Shown: positions 34,100 through 47,860 of the stretch, piece by piece
How the letters are laid out: each line of letters starts with the position of its first letter
Numbering within the stretch: the first letter of the stretch is position 1
NCBI GenBank assembly: GCA_028023455.1
Contig: JAQFVV010000499.1
Location: 1-64,000 of the forward strand
Direction of reading: 5' to 3'
From: Epiperipatus broadwayi
Lineage: Eukaryota; Onychophora; Udeonychophora; Euonychophora; Peripatidae
Length of the DNA stretch: 64,000 bases
Position numbers and translations under genes: made by a program
Notes under the pieces: model-generated
What the model was told of the DNA's origin: nothing
Database searches by the model: none
The model's input: the letters and a program-made list of their open reading frames with translations, nothing else

Positions 34100-37000
34100 T
34101 TTATTTCATTATTTATTTATCAGAGGAATTGATGACATAGGTAAAATAATAGCTAATTAAAACTCTCTTATCTAGACTTTGCAAAATATAAAGAAAACTA
34201 GGTGAATTATTCTCAATATTGTTCATTATACAGAAACATTTTCTGTGGCTTTTGTTGTAGTAGAACATCATTCCAAAGTGCTGCTTAAAATGGTTGTCTC
34301 AGTTTGAAAGATATTATATAATAAATGTGTGCATTTATTCACACAAACAAACAGTAATGCTAAAATAAAAATACATTGATTCTTGATTAAGTTGCAAATT
34401 ATTACGATTTCATTTAACTTCATATACAAACTTCCAATTTAATAATGTTTAAATGTATCTATATTTTTTTTATATACAGATACATGATAATTCCCATTTC
34501 TTAACTTTTCATCATTTTTTATTTATGCAAAAAGATATTCTATTTTTAGACATTACAAGCATTTTCCCTAATGCCTATTTGCATATGTTTGACATGTAAA
34601 ATTTAGTATTGATTGGAATTACTACAAGTAATTTATGTATGCATAATACCTATGCACTTTAATATTATATGGTGCTTCATTATTTATGATATAGCTCTTA
34701 ATGTAAAATATGAAAACAAATAATGTTAAAAGAGTAGCAAGCAATGACAAACTATCAAAAGTGGCTATCAAGTGTTATCACTCGATCATATTATTCATTG
34801 TGTAGTTACCCAATATATCCTGGATAAATGACTTAACATAAATACATGTTTTATACACATTGTTATTCATTCAACAATATAAATTCAATTATTATCTCAT
34901 CTGAGTTTATTAATATGTTATGAAAGCTGATGCATAGTACATCTTATGCAATGTCAAATAATTAATGAAATTTAGCATTAAGATAATACAAAATAAGTTG
35001 AAAACTAATACTAATGACTGATGATACACCTCTAAAATCATAATTAAGAGAAACAAATGTTTTTCACTATGATATTATAAATCATGATGTTCGAAATTGT
35101 CCAACGAAAATATGGAAAAAAATTTGCATTTTAATAAGTTGGGATACTACTTTAGATAATATATGGAGGGATCAGAAATAGCTAATAATCTTGGAGAAGA
35201 GTGAACCGAACTGCAAAGAAATGATGATATTAATAAATTCTATGATAAAAATGAAATATTAACATCCCAAATTAATAAAATACATTTTGTTCCATGTAAA
35301 TTTATTTTTTCAGAATTTATTGATGTGAATGAAACAATTGAGCAATTCAAAATACCAAGTTATTCTACAGATTGTTTCATATTTAGCCTTTTCATTCCAA
35401 AACAAACAAACAAAAAAAAAAACAAAACAATTTAAATTGACTCTGTGATATTATTAATTTGAATGCTGAAGAAAACAAATAATTAATACTATAGTGAGTT
35501 GTTCAAATATGTTTTTCCACAGTCCAAAGTATTTATTTTAAACATATAAAAATTTTAAACTTTCACTCTTTAAGTTTAAAGATAATTTTATAATTGGCAC
35601 TCTTTAAAAATAAAAATACATTCAATAGTGTTGTCTAAATTGAAAACAAATTTATCAATACTTAACATTTATTTAAAATAACATTTCCACAAATAACGTT
35701 GTTTTAAAGAGACAAATAACGTTGTTTTAAAGAGAATGAAGAGTTTGTACCAAAATTAAGACTATATGAAATTCGAACATTCATTACAGTAATTTTTCTC
35801 TAATAATTATGATAATATATCATTTCTAAGTATTAGCACAAATAATATAAAACAAATGGACAATATTTGTAGTTAATAAAATTAGTTATAGATGATACAA
35901 ATTGATTAAATTTGCAAGAATTCAAACCATATATATTTTTAATAATTCATTTATATGTAGTAAATAAAATTAAAATTTGATTGTTTTATTTACAGCCTGT
36001 TTTTTAACTCCTATTCAAGCAATAAAATGAAATCTAAAAAATGAAACTTAACAAAAAATTTAAATGAAGATTTTAATTTATTTTAAATAGGTATTTTTTT
36101 ACTTATAAATTAAGAGGTTTTTAAATAATTTTTTAGAATTTGAATTAAAAGTTTAACAATATTTCTTTAACTTCATTCCAAAAATGGTTAAATGACATAT
36201 TGTCTCATTAATATTGCAAGATGCTATAGTAAAATTAAATCTATATCAATTGTAATACTTGTGTTATGTCCTATTTTTTATGGTTGCATCTTATTTTTTA
36301 ATTATGCTTAAAGACACAATCATTTGAGGCTATGTTTGTCACTTGCTGATTAATGTTTTTTTATGAATATATCAACGGATTTAAAAAAATGGTTTCTTTG
36401 CAATCTAGTGTTTTACATGCAACACCACATAACATATCACCTACAATATCACCTATTGTAGAGTGCTTAAGATTATAAACATGATACAGTATTCTGATTG
36501 TATTGACCACAGCAACACACAATTTTTAAGCATGTAAACAACAGTACTAAGCATCATATAACTTGAAATCATAACTTAAATTTTTAATTTGGTTCCAATT
36601 CATGCTCATATCAGAAGTAATCGCTTGTTTTATGTATGATATATTAATATTTTCTTTTTTGATAGCCTAACTTGAAAACTATATGACTCGAATTTTTTAT
36701 TTTCCATGGGCCTATGAAAAAAATTACAGTCCTCACTAAGAAATACTGAATTAAATTATAATTTCTTCAAGTAAAATATAATGTTAAATTATAATTTTTT
36801 TTTCAATTATTTCCCATTATATCTAAACTGATCTATTGTGAAACAGGTATTTTTATACAAAATATTTTTTATAATAAAACATAAAAACCTGTTCTCCTAA
36901 AGACTACTTAACATTCTGATAATAATAAATTATCTAAATCTCAAAATAAATAAGTACTGTATCTTTTTTTTTTTAAAGTTATTACTTCATTATGTTTTAT

Positions 37001-40000
37001 TATGTTACTTGGTTATTTCAACAGTATTACAAACTCTATTTAAAACTTTATTAGTATGTAATCACTATTTATTGTTAATAAAATTTTTGTTGAAATGAAA
37101 ACTAGTAATTTATGTTTGTAGGAAAAAATGTTATGAGTAGTTTTGAAGTTTAATTAAAATTTATATTACTAGAATTTTTTTTATAATGCTTAGTATATAA
37201 ATTGACAAACATATTTTGCAATAAACATTATGTGAGCAGTAAATATTCTTTATTCTAGCAATATTGGCTCATTTTAATGTGAATTCCATTGTTCATGAAA
37301 TATCTCGTAATGCTTTTTTTTAATGTTTTTCCCCATGTCATATATCCATTTAGAACTGCATCATTTATTATGTAGAAATTATCTTTTCTATATGGTGATT
37401 TGTGTAAAATTACCAATTATTTCAGAAATTTCAGATTTAGTCAATTGAGTGGGGTTTCTATTTTGGCAATTACAAATGAGATATTATAGAAGTCCACAGA
37501 TGATCATTATTTCATTATTAAGACCACACAAAGATATTAGATAATATTGATTATTGCTCAATTTAATCGTAATCTGATTAAATCTTTTTTTAAATGTCCC
37601 AGTAAGCAAGAAAGCTTCACAGTCTTATTTGAAAATGCTTTTTCAGATTTTACTTTGTTATTGGTAGTGCTTGTATAAACTCATATTTCAAATATTCCAT
37701 GCAATATTGCTGTACATTTCTTCTTTGATTTTTTTTAGTTTGATATTATCTTTTCTAAAAAAAAAAACAAAAACAAACAATAAATGAATTATTTTAGTAC
37801 TAAATTATTTAATAATAAATATATAACAAAAATTACATATAAACTAAAAATTGTTCTTAATTTAAACATGCATTATGTGATTATTGAAAGGTTAATCATA
37901 TTATGACCATGAGAAATTAAAAATGTAATTCAGCATGCCATACTTTTAAACAAATGCATTCAAAACCAATGTATTTGTTAACTGAGATGAAATAAAGTTT
38001 AGTAAATCAATAATAAAACTATCATTATTTCTAGTTGACATAAGTTTGTTCTATACTTACCCTTTTTTGCAAAAGCAATAAGTTTAACTGCTCACACATC
38101 TTAAATGCATCCATGCATGGGCAAATCTATAGCAAAGTTATTAAATAGTTTTTAAATTGTGTTTGAAAATTCACTGTAATTCATTTATTACATATAATGT
38201 TGTCTAACTTGAATTATGCACAATCATGTATTTAAAAATCCTGTTCTGTGGCTTTATTATATCTAACACCTTCAGTCATTCTTTTGGAGTCTATTAAATC
38301 AATGATTTAAATATTGACATTTATATTAAAATTATTACCTCTTAAAACAAAATAGATACAAATTATATCAATTTTCTTATTTTTGTGAATCATGTGTAAA
38401 AGTTGCATGAAACTGTTGTGAAAATGTTTCAAGAATAATAATTTATTAATAATGAATAAATAAAACTGTTGCGTATATACTACACAAAAATATAAATATT
38501 ATAGTAATCCAATACTTTTTAAATTTAAGTTTGGGTTTAAGTTAAGTTTTATAGCGTTTATAATGATCAGATTTTACCAAGTTAAATATTGAAACAATCA
38601 CAAACCATGCTTTTTGTAGATAACATTCTTTTAATATTTTATGGTTGTCCTCATTAGTTCCTTTGTTGATAATACTTTTTCTTGGATACTCATGATATTA
38701 GAGGCCAAATATATTTGCATTGGTGATATTACATAAGATATAATATCAGTAGATTTTGGGTAATTCATATGGCATTGTCTATTTAGTTCTTCACAGCATT
38801 ATAGAGTCATTGCACAAGTCAATTTGTAAACTTCAGTGTCTGCATCTGGCTGAATTCTCTGGATATTTAGGCTGGTGTGATTTTTCTGGTGCTTAGCCAC
38901 ATATTGTAGATAGTTTTCTGCTAGATAAAGTCATCATACTGGCTGTTATGTTGAGTATTGGAAAATAGTAAAAAAACCAATCATCAGATCCGAGTTACAG
39001 TGGAAAATACTCTTAACCAGTGGCTATTTCTTCTCTCAGCATGGATTACTGCAACGTGACTTTTAAAGCTGGACTAGAATGTAAAACAATATGAAATTAA
39101 ATGCTAAAGTTGACTGGAATGCTTAGTTGCTTGTTTTAGACTTATTTATACCTATTTGATGGTGTTCAGCATATGTTTTCCAGATAATGAATTTATTATC
39201 AGCTAATTACAAGATTATACCTATTTCCATATAATATCATGATTTGATACATAACTGAACAAATTATTATGATATGCTACATAAATGAACCAAAGAAAAA
39301 AGTAATTTTTTCTCTCTTTCTTTATTTACATTAGTTAATGGTTTACAAAGAAAGAGAAATCATTTCTAGCATTTAAATATAATTCAATAATTTTAAAAAT
39401 ATTATTAATTCCAAAATTTTAATATTATATTTAGCTTTGCCATCACCTTTACTATAAAAATATGGGAAATTTTATTTAAAGCTTTATTTAAACAAGGCAA
39501 ACTAAAAAGGTTCAAAATGCTTTAGATTTTTATAAAGCAATTCAAAAATACTTGTGCAAATCAAGGCTATATTTTGTTTTCTTTTACATTGTAATTCACC
39601 AATAAGTTTCTCACATGTTGCAAAGTAAATTTGTAAAATATGACCAAATGCATAAACTAACTTAATTTTTTTAAAGCAATTTACTTATGATATGTGCACA
39701 TACACAAATGGATTTTGTATATTTATTAGTCAGTTGAAATGTTTTTATTAATGTTTTTTAATGCAGCTTTGAAATGTAACCACATTTGAGCTGCACTTGG
39801 ATTTGTTATATTTACAATATGTTATTTTATTTACTATTTATTTATCAAATGATGACCACTGAGTATGAGTATAAACAACAAAATAAAAAATTAGTTCCCA
39901 TTTCTGAAGAAAGTTTGTTCTTTTCTCAAATATCAGTAGTGAATTATATATTAAAATAAGTGCGATCTATTGATCTATAGCAATGTGAGAATGATCATCT

Positions 40001-40885
40001 TAAGAACTAAAAGCTCCTATATTGAGTCTTAGCTGAGAAAAGTTAAAGAAATATTAATTTGATGAATTGAATGGAATTAAATGTTATATAATGGATAATT
40101 AACCATGAGTATTTATTTAGTTAATTGTTGTTGTTATTATTATTAATATTATTAGGTGATACCATATCTCTGTCAAATTATTTAATGATTATATGAATGG
40201 CCCATTTTCAGAATGACATATCTGTTTTATTTTTCATTATTGTGATATTCCTCAATGAGTCACTCTTCTTACATCACCAACTTTTTCAAACACATTACAC
40301 ATTTCAAATAAAGTACATCATCTCATAATATGACCAAAATATGACAATTTTATTCCATTTGTGTTTTAATTAAGAGTTTAGATCTAATATGATTTGTTTA
40401 TCTTTTGTAATGTTTATAGACTTATCAGAAATCTTCAGCACCTGAGTTCAAAAACAATATATCTTCTATTCTTTTTTTTTTTAAATCTACTTTTTATTAA
40501 CAGAGAGTCATAGATGGTACCAAAGCTATATCTAAAAATCTTTTAAATATTTTTTGTTAATAATTTATATATTTGATATAATAAAGTGCTTACAACTTTG
40601 ATACAAGTGTACAAACCAAAGCTATTTTAAGACAATATTTAAACTTTAATAAATATTATTCTATATTTGATCAATTTGTATGCAAAAATATTTTTTGTTG
40701 AATAGAGCTTTTTATTTATATTTTTTTCTAAACAAGATTAAAATAAGATTTTGAATTGAATCGTCACACAAGCACATACAAACTTAATGTATTTTTATTT
40801 TGTATTGTAAAATTAATCATTAAAGTAAAAAATTGTTTATTTTTATAATAGTAATAAATGTAATGTTCTGATTATTTATCATGCG
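34100..40885. other. AT-rich spacer, no gene recognised
   Basis: It includes a perfect 23-bp tandem pair at 35689-35734 (unit starts ACAAATAACGTTG). A less AT-rich stretch at about 38800-39060 has no open frame. No coding or RNA feature is supported. Confidence 0.45.
35689..35734. repeat. Perfect 23-bp tandem pair
   Basis: The unit beginning ACAAATAACGTTG and ending TTTTAAAGAG occurs twice with no spacer (35689-35711 and 35712-35734). A local duplication of no evident function. Confidence 0.85.
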
Positions 40886-40890
40886 CAAGG

Positions 40891-41540
40891 AAGTATGTAA
40901 TTAGAGAGAAAACATCTTTAACCTTTTTCACATGCATCTTAATTATTTATATAATAGCCAAACAATGTAGTTTTGACTATAGAGAAAACTCTGAAACCTC
41001 AACACAAAATGAAAACTTTATAAATGGCGTCTTGTCTTTAATGTAAATTTTTAATTATTTAGGTCAATCTGAAGGATCTTGATTTGAGAGCATGAAAATA
41101 TTACTCTCTTCACTTTTACATCCACTATTTCATTTCATAAATTAACTTACCCAAAATCTTGTGATTTACAATAAGTTAATATTAAGATCTTTTAAATAAT
41201 CAGTGTGAGACATTAGTTTCTATATTTCCATGAGAAGATCTTAATATTAACTCGTAAATTGCAAGATTTCACTAAGTTAATTTGTGAAAGGAAATAGTGG
41301 ATGTAAAAGTGAAGAGAGTAACATCTTTCCACTCTCAAATCAAGACCCTTCAGATTGGCCTATATAATTAAAAAAAATAAATTAAAGATAAGATGCCATT
41401 CTTATCTTTATAAAGTCTCTATCTTGTGTTGAGATTTGAGAGTTCCCTTTATAGTCAAAACTATATCATTTGGCTATTAAGCAAATGATTAAGGCACATG
41501 TGAAAAAGGTTAAAATTTTTCTCTCTTTAATTACATACTT
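40891..41540. mobile_element. Fold-back element with ~300-bp arms
   Basis: The left arm 40891-41192 is the reverse complement of 41235-41540 at roughly 85%, with a 42-base centre. Outer ends read AAGTATGTAATT and AATTACATACTT. Landmarks on both arms are AAAAAGGTTAAA, TGAAGAGAGTAA, CTCTCAAATCAAGA and AAGATCTTAATATTAA. There is no coding capacity. It resembles a fold-back or long-inverted-repeat MITE. Confidence 0.8.
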
Positions 41541-41549
41541 TCTATGCAT

Positions 41550-41830
41550 TTTACAAATTGCAAGATTTTTGCATAAGTTAATTTGTCAAAGGAAATAATG
41601 TATGTAAAAGTGAAGAGAGTATCATCTTCATGCTCTCAAATCAAGATGCTTCAGATTAGCCTATATAATTAAAAATTTAGGTTAAAGATAAAATGCCTTT
41701 CTTATCTTTATAAAGTCTCTATCTTGTGTTGAGGTTTGAGAGTTCCCTCTATAGCAAAAACTTATTCTGTGGCTATTATACAAATGTTAAGGTGCATGTA
41801 AAAAAGGTTAAATCTTTTCTCTTTATAATA
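41550..41830 (+). repeat. Extra direct half-copy of the fold-back arm
   Basis: Repeats 41255-41530 in the same orientation (CAAATTGCAAGATTT, GTAAAAGTGAAGAGAGTA, CTCTATCTTGTGTTGAG, AAAAAGGTTAAAT). Together with the palindrome it forms an arm-centre-arm-arm arrangement. The frame at 41726-41926 is a by-product. Confidence 0.75.
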
Positions 41831-42096
41831 ATAATAAATATAATAGGTGAGCAGATCTTGCAAATGAAATTCCTAATTGTAATTTTTTTCAAGTGTTATG
41901 GTCTACCTCTTAATATTCCAATGTAATAACAATAACAATAATTATAAATAATTTTTAGAAATTTTTAAAATTTGACTGTAATAGGTGAGGTTGGGAGATA
42001 TAAAGTTCTGAAGAAGATTGCTGGGGCAATTGAAACTGTAAACTGTAAGAAAAGGATGGTAAATAAAGCATTGTATAACAGTGGTAAAGTGTTTGG

Positions 42097-42230
42097 AACA
42101 ATTTAGTACTAGTCAAGCATTGGTGGTTGAGAAGTCAGTGACAGCTGCTTTACTAAGCAGTTGCCCGGGTTAGCGGGTTCGCTTCCGTGCTGATGCTATA
42201 ACACATGAGAAAAAAAACAATTTAGTACTA
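42097..42230 (+). mobile_element. Short tRNA-derived SINE with 15-bp target duplication
   Basis: The body 42112-42215 is flanked by perfect copies of AACAATTTAGTACTA (42097-42111 and 42216-42230). It contains a pol III A-box TGGTTGAGAAG (42124-42134, exact match to TRGYNNARNNG), an anticodon-arm-like CTGCT/AGCAG hairpin, and a B-box-like GGTTCGCTTCC (42176-42186, one mismatch). It ends in an A-rich tail. GCAT near 42117 and ATGC near 42192 are remnants of an acceptor stem. At ~104 bp it is little more than a retroposed tRNA. LINE-type integration is inferred from the tail and duplication. Confidence 0.85.
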
Positions 42231-44630
42231 TATGGTAATTATAAATCATATTAATTTATTATCAAAAAATTTAATATGCAACAAAAATTCAGCATAAAAT
42301 ATACATTCCAATTAGAAGCATGAAAATTTATAAAGTTGTTGAAGATTTGCCTTGCATGCTGTCTGTTTATCTGACTACTGTTGCATGGAATTCTAAGTGA
42401 TCTTCTGTGAGATGGGAATGGGCATGATAATTCTACAAGAAGATTTTACATCTTTCATTGCAAAAATGATTTTATTTTTGTTTTTGAATGAAACAAATAA
42501 TGCAGTACTGGCTCCTCAAAATGCTTTTATAATTTTTTATCTGTGAAAAATATATGTTAGTAACACATAACTTGATGATACAACTGTTGCAGCTTTAGAT
42601 TTAATAATGTGTTTAATAAAACATAATTGTTGTTTGATTAATTGTGACTTAAAGAAATTTAACTCTTAATAGTACAGTTTGCTTTTTTTAATAAAAAATC
42701 TTTACCAAAACTTACATGCATTATTTTAAAATGTCTTTCAATGTTTGTTGGAAATGATACACTTATATGATGTATATAACACACACATTTCACATTTACC
42801 ATTGTAAAGAAAAACTGTTCTTTCTTACATCTGTGTACCTGTCACAATAAAAAAAACCCACAGTTATCAGTTTTATAACTGATCTGAATGTTATTCACTG
42901 ATGCTCATTGTGCTTCTGTGTTGCATAATAAAAATATTCAAGCTGTTGCATTTGTAACTGACATTCACATCATCATGCATTTCAAATGAAGATGTGTGTG
43001 TCAACTGGACATTCATTGGCCAACTTGATTGACTACACTCTTGATTGCAAAGAGCCAATTTTCATTTGTAGTAGCCTTATGTGTGTGGAAAATGTATTTT
43101 TTTTATATACATATAACTATCTAATATAAGATATGGTGTAGTAGTGGTTACCATTATTTTCTCTTAATTCAGACAATCACTCCATAATTTCTTGGTGATC
43201 CACTAATAGACCACAACCAATGTTTTGCTCATGGCTAAAATATAGTTGTGTATTTACACATTTTTAAAAGTATGTTTGGAGAAAGAGTTTGATTAAATAT
43301 TTATTCCTTTAAAAAAAATCATATGATAATTTGCTTGATACGTCATATGAGAACAAATTTTAAAATTACACTGAGTTGAGGAGAAAGAGGGAATAAAAAA
43401 ATTGAATGATTTATTGCTTGAGAGTTCATAATAAGTTTGGGCAACAAAAATAACCAAGCTGAATTATGATCCATGAATCTAAGCTCCAGGATCCATTACT
43501 TTATCATTATACTAAAATCTTACAGGGCCATAAAGATGGATTGTAAACATATTTTTAAAAATAAAAGACTAAGAAGAAAGGAAACGAATGAAAGAAAAAA
43601 AGAAAAAAAAAGTTAATATATATTCTAAGGTAAAAAGGCTTTTAAAAAGGTATTCTGAAATAATATGAGGAGTCTATACTTCATAAGCTATAATTGATGG
43701 CTATTTAAATAAAAAACATGTTTATAAAAGTAACATAAGTTGTAGCATGGAATTTTAAAAACATCTTAATTTTTTGCCATTAAAAACATATACAATCTAA
43801 AGATGCAACCATAGATATTGCATTCACAGTGGTATAAAATTAGTGCATCTCAATGTTTAGTGGTTAACTATCTTGTGAGTTTACTATCTATTAAGAGCAA
43901 AGTTGGAAGTAATCACCTCTCACTGAGTTATGTTGTTGGTTTTGCTGTGCAATTACAAATATCTATTAAGCAATAAACACTGGAATAGAAGAATAAAAAT
44001 GAAACTTTCAATGCTATAGGATAATATATTTTAACAGATAGTCAAAATGCAAGTTAATAAATGGAAAATGTTAAATTTCACAACACATTTGCTTCTAATG
44101 ATCCCTCTAATTTAAATTTTCAAGTGTGCAGACATTTAAGATTTTTATGCCATGGTCATTGTTAAATTAATTCATTCATACTATTTTTATCACACATTGA
44201 GATACATCTTTCCAATCTGACATTATTTTATATGTACCATTTAAACAGATCACTTTCTAAGTTATGAGTGCAAAATCTTTTGTAATATAGCACCACTATA
44301 TAATCTCAAACTCACAAAAATTAATTTGCTATCACTTGAAACACAACTATATAAATTGTACATGATACATGTTATAAAGTTGTGATTTAACAATATACCT
44401 ATATAATTAATAAAGACACAATCAAATATGTATAATATTCAATTTATATGTCAAAACATAGTTAAATATATGTAAAAAAACATTGGTTCATCAAAATGCA
44501 TACAAGTATGTATACGTAAATGAATTAATAACTAGTTTCTTACATTATTGCATAAAGAAACTAATAATTACCTAGTTACTATACAATATTTCATTCTAGA
44601 ATCAACAATTTATGAAGAAATTAATGTTAT
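42231..44630. other. AT-rich spacer, nothing recognised
   Basis: No gene, RNA or repeated block with a second copy in the window was seen. A short stretch GATCCATGAATCTAAGCTCC near 43470 recalls the SINE-like fragments at 33.9 kb, too short to call. Confidence 0.45.
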
Positions 44631-44639
44631 ATCTCCAGG

Positions 44640-44840
44640 ATGGATGAGTTCCCAGTTTTGGAATAAAATATGGAGTGAAGAAGTAAAACAGGCAAAACCC
44701 TCCATAGAGTGGTACCACTCAATGCAAGCCAGAGTACTCAATGAATCCAAGAAGGTTTGTGCATAAAATCCTTATCTAGTGTTTACTCATCCAATATCCC
44801 CAGACTACTTTCTAGCTTGTGGGTTTCATCAATGAGGAGT
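44640..44840 (-). repeat. Repeat family R2, copy 2 (inverted)
   Basis: Reverse complement of 45185-45335: TTTTGCCTGTTTTA, CTCTGGCTTGCATT, TATGCACAAACCTTCTTG and ATATTGGATGAGTA all recur. The box order on the minus strand is TTGATGA (44826-44832) then GAAAG (44808-44812). The frame at 44548-44766 is a by-product of this repeat. Confidence 0.7.
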
Positions 44841-44930
44841 CTTGGCACTACTGTATGGAGAGCTTTGCCTGTTTTAACAGTTTGAGCAAGCATAAGAAAT
44901 GGTGATCATGTAATGTTTAGTGGTTTAATA
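44841..44930 (+). repeat. Repeat family R2, 3' tail in direct orientation
   Basis: GGCACTACTGTATGGAGAG through AAGCATAAGAAATGGTGATC matches 45288-45350. It lies directly beside the inverted copy, so the two pieces face opposite ways. Confidence 0.6.
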
Positions 44931-45124
44931 TCAATCCTTCTTAATAGGATAGTGGTGGCATAGTTATTAAAGAACCAGACATCAAAATGTATGGGTACTG
45001 AACTGAGTTCAGATCTATATGACTATATAAGCTATTGAGCTTGGATTAAAAATATCTTTTTCAATTTTAGACTCATAATTTTGCAGTTAAGTAAAGATAA
45101 AAGGTGGCTGTTGGAGGGTTGCAT

Positions 45125-45370
45125 TAGATCTTAAGATCTAGGTACAATGCTCTCAAATCCAAGGTGCCTCACAGATGAAAGCCACAAGCTAGAAACTAGT
45201 CTGGAGATATTGGATGAGTAGGCATTATATAGAAATTTTATGCACAAACCTTCTTGCATCCATTGATTACTCTGGCTTGCATTCAGTGGCACTACTGCAT
45301 GGAAAATTTTGCCTGTTTTAACAGCTTGATCAAGCATAAGAAATGGTGAACATGTGATGTTTAGTGAAGA
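45125..45370 (+). repeat. Repeat family R2, copy 3 (longest)
   Basis: AGATCTAGGTACAATG, CAAATCCAAGGTGCCTCA, CAGATGA (45172-45178), GAAAC (45192-45196), then the tail shared with the other copies. It forms a ~140-bp inverted repeat with 44690-44830. The minus frame 45131-45337 is not conserved as protein. Confidence 0.7.
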
Positions 45371-45534
45371 AATAATTGGTAATTTTCATTGTGCATTGAA
45401 ATGAGTAACTAGCTATTAGTAACTCATTTACATGTTTGTGTTGATTGGTGAGCTGATTTTATTGTATTCACATAAATATATTTAATATTTTCATGGTTAT
45501 ATGATATAAATAAACTTTTTTTGTGTTAAAATGG

Positions 45535-45659
45535 ATATTATTTTATTTAAATTCCAGAATTTTTAATGAAATATCATTCATCATTGTCAAGCTTACCTTA
45601 ACATTAATAATGATGAATGATACTTTATTGAAACATCTGGAATTTAAATAAAATAATAT
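45535..45659. repeat. 53-bp-arm hairpin (MITE-like)
   Basis: Arms 45535-45587 and 45607-45659 are inverted copies sharing ATATTATTTTATTTAAATTC, its downstream CAGA, and ATCATTCATCATT, around a ~19-base loop. No target duplication could be assigned. Confidence 0.75.
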
Positions 45660-46009
45660 ATGGTTTAACCCTTCCCCCAAGGCTTTATTTGCATATATAT
45701 ATATATATATATAAGCTTATTTAGAGTTATTAACATGTTCATTATATTACATTTGTAAATACAAGCTTATTAAATTAAGCCATATGATATATGATTTTAT
45801 ATATGATTTGGTTTCTTATTATTATAGTTTAGCTTTTGATGCCTTTTGCAATATTATACTGCTAAGGGTAATAATATATGCTGTATCTGAATTTTATTCA
45901 GTCCTATTTAAGTTAGATAGTTGGATTTGAAGACATACAGATATGTAAAAATTTCAGATTTTCTATTTAATAGTTAAGTGTTTGATAAATGCTGGGCTTG
46001 AGTTTGTAT

Positions 46010-46129
46010 TTTAGATCTAGTGTCTGAATGTCCTAGTGCCTCACTGATGAGAGCTGTTAGCTCAAAACTAGTTGGTGGTGGCATTTATCAAAAAAGCTTG
46101 TTTAGAGCTATTAGCACATTCATTATATT

Positions 46130-46163
<34 letters not shown>
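46010..46163 (+). repeat. Repeat family R2 core, copy 4, plus CA/TA microsatellite
   Basis: AGATCTAGTGTCTGAATG, then CTGATGA (46044-46050), a perfect GAGC-TGTTA-GCTC stem-loop (46051-46063) and AAAAC where other copies have GAAAC. GCTTGTTTAGAGCTATTAGC follows, resembling 45713-45735. A CA run then a TA run occupy 46131-46163. Confidence 0.6.
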
Positions 46164-46164
<1 letters not shown>

Positions 46165-46449
46165 AAATGAAAGAAAAAGACCAATACATATTGGTGTACA
46201 TATAAATAATGTATAATTGTAAATATGTAAATGTGCATAGTATATAAAATGGTAGTTAGGTATCCTTATTAACAAATAAATAATGCACCAACCTATATGA
46301 TGTACATATTTATCAATGTAACATTAAATAAAATATTATATAATATGTAGATGGTACTTTGATGAGTTGGATCATTATATAATCTTTGTTGTTTTTACAT
46401 ATGTATTTTTAACATATGACTGACTATTGAATTCTTTCAATCATGTGGT

Positions 46450-47860
46450 ATATTTTTTATCATTTAGACATTTGATATATAATTTTACCAGTAATTTTTT
46501 ATATCTTTACCTTCTTTTAAAATATCAATAATAATTCCATCAATTTCTGGGCTTTTACATTCTTCATTGATTTAATTGCATATCTCATCCCTTCATTTAA
46601 AATGCTTGGCAGTTTATGAGATATAGTAATTGTAGTGGTTATTTTGTTTGCAATTTTTTTGAGAAATCTTTTGCACATTTTGTGGTGCCTTTTATATTTT
46701 TAAAAACAGCCTCATAGTTCCTTTTTATTGTTGAAATAACTTTTTTGAAGTATCAAGATATTTTATATTTTTGAAATTTTTATCTTCTTCTGTAGCTTCC
46801 TTTGCCAATTCATGATTCTATTTTATTATGTCATTAATCCTTTTTTATTTTATCTTACCAACATCTAGATATTCAGTTCTTCTCAATGGAGCATTTAAAT
46901 TTATATATATATTCTTCATTCACCAGCATGTCTCAATAAAAAATTAATTGATAAATTGCTTCTTTTTTTGTATCAGTTATCTTTGCTGCAATTCTTAGTA
47001 AATGTTCAGTTAACTTCTTATTGATCTCACATAAGTCTGAATCATATTCAAAGTTGGTCAATATTTAAAAATAATTAGAAAGTTCTAATTTAAATTCATT
47101 GGAATATTTCTGAAGGTTAAGGATACCAGTTATTAATACTGTCTTTTAAATAGTTTTTATTTCTAGTTTTGCATTAACATGTATCTTACATCTCAGTATT
47201 CAATGATAATTTTCTATATTGAATCTGTTAAGAATATTACAATCTCGGAAATTTATACTCTTTGTTAGCCAAAATATAACCAATTTTATTTTTTACTTAG
47301 ATGTTTTAATGTCTATTTAAATTTTTTTTTTTTTTCGAAGAAAGAACTCGTATAATTTTTCTGTAAATTCCACTAATCTGTGACCTCTCTCATTTCTGAT
47401 ACTATAGCCAAATTTATCCACAGCACTTTTATCTTTTAATCTTTTTCAATTAAATTCTTCCATGACAATTTTAAAATGTTTGCCCTGATCAAAAATATCT
47501 TGTAAATCCCATAAAATACTTCATCAGAATGAGATTTTATTTTGGCATAAATCTAATTTATCTGTATTTGTATTTTCCACTAATTTGAATAGCTAATCTA
47601 GCACATAGTCTGAAATATCATTAATCTCAAAATGTCCTTTCACCTTTTATTTCTAATGAATCCCTTTCCACTTATGTTTTTAATATTTTTGTCTTTATAG
47701 TAAACTACATGTCCACCTTTCAAATCAATTATCCCGTTGTCTTTTATTTAATGTTATAATATCCAATAACAACCCATTTAATATTATGTATTCTTCAAAT
47801 TCATCTAATCTTTTTTCGCTTGAAAGTGATCTACAGTTGTAAGTAGCTGAAAGAAGATTA
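46450..47860 (-). pseudogene. Decayed LINE, endonuclease and start of RT
   Basis: Minus-strand translation, with many stops and shifts, recovers an apurinic-endonuclease-type start ATYNCRSLSSEKRLDEFEE (near 47850-47790). Further in are the endonuclease landmark RNERGHRLVEF (near 47390-47350) and the pre-RT motif KSPEIDGI..DILKEGKDI (near 46570-46510). These are the usual order in LINEs with an AP endonuclease followed by reverse transcriptase. No frame is intact. Confidence 0.7.
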
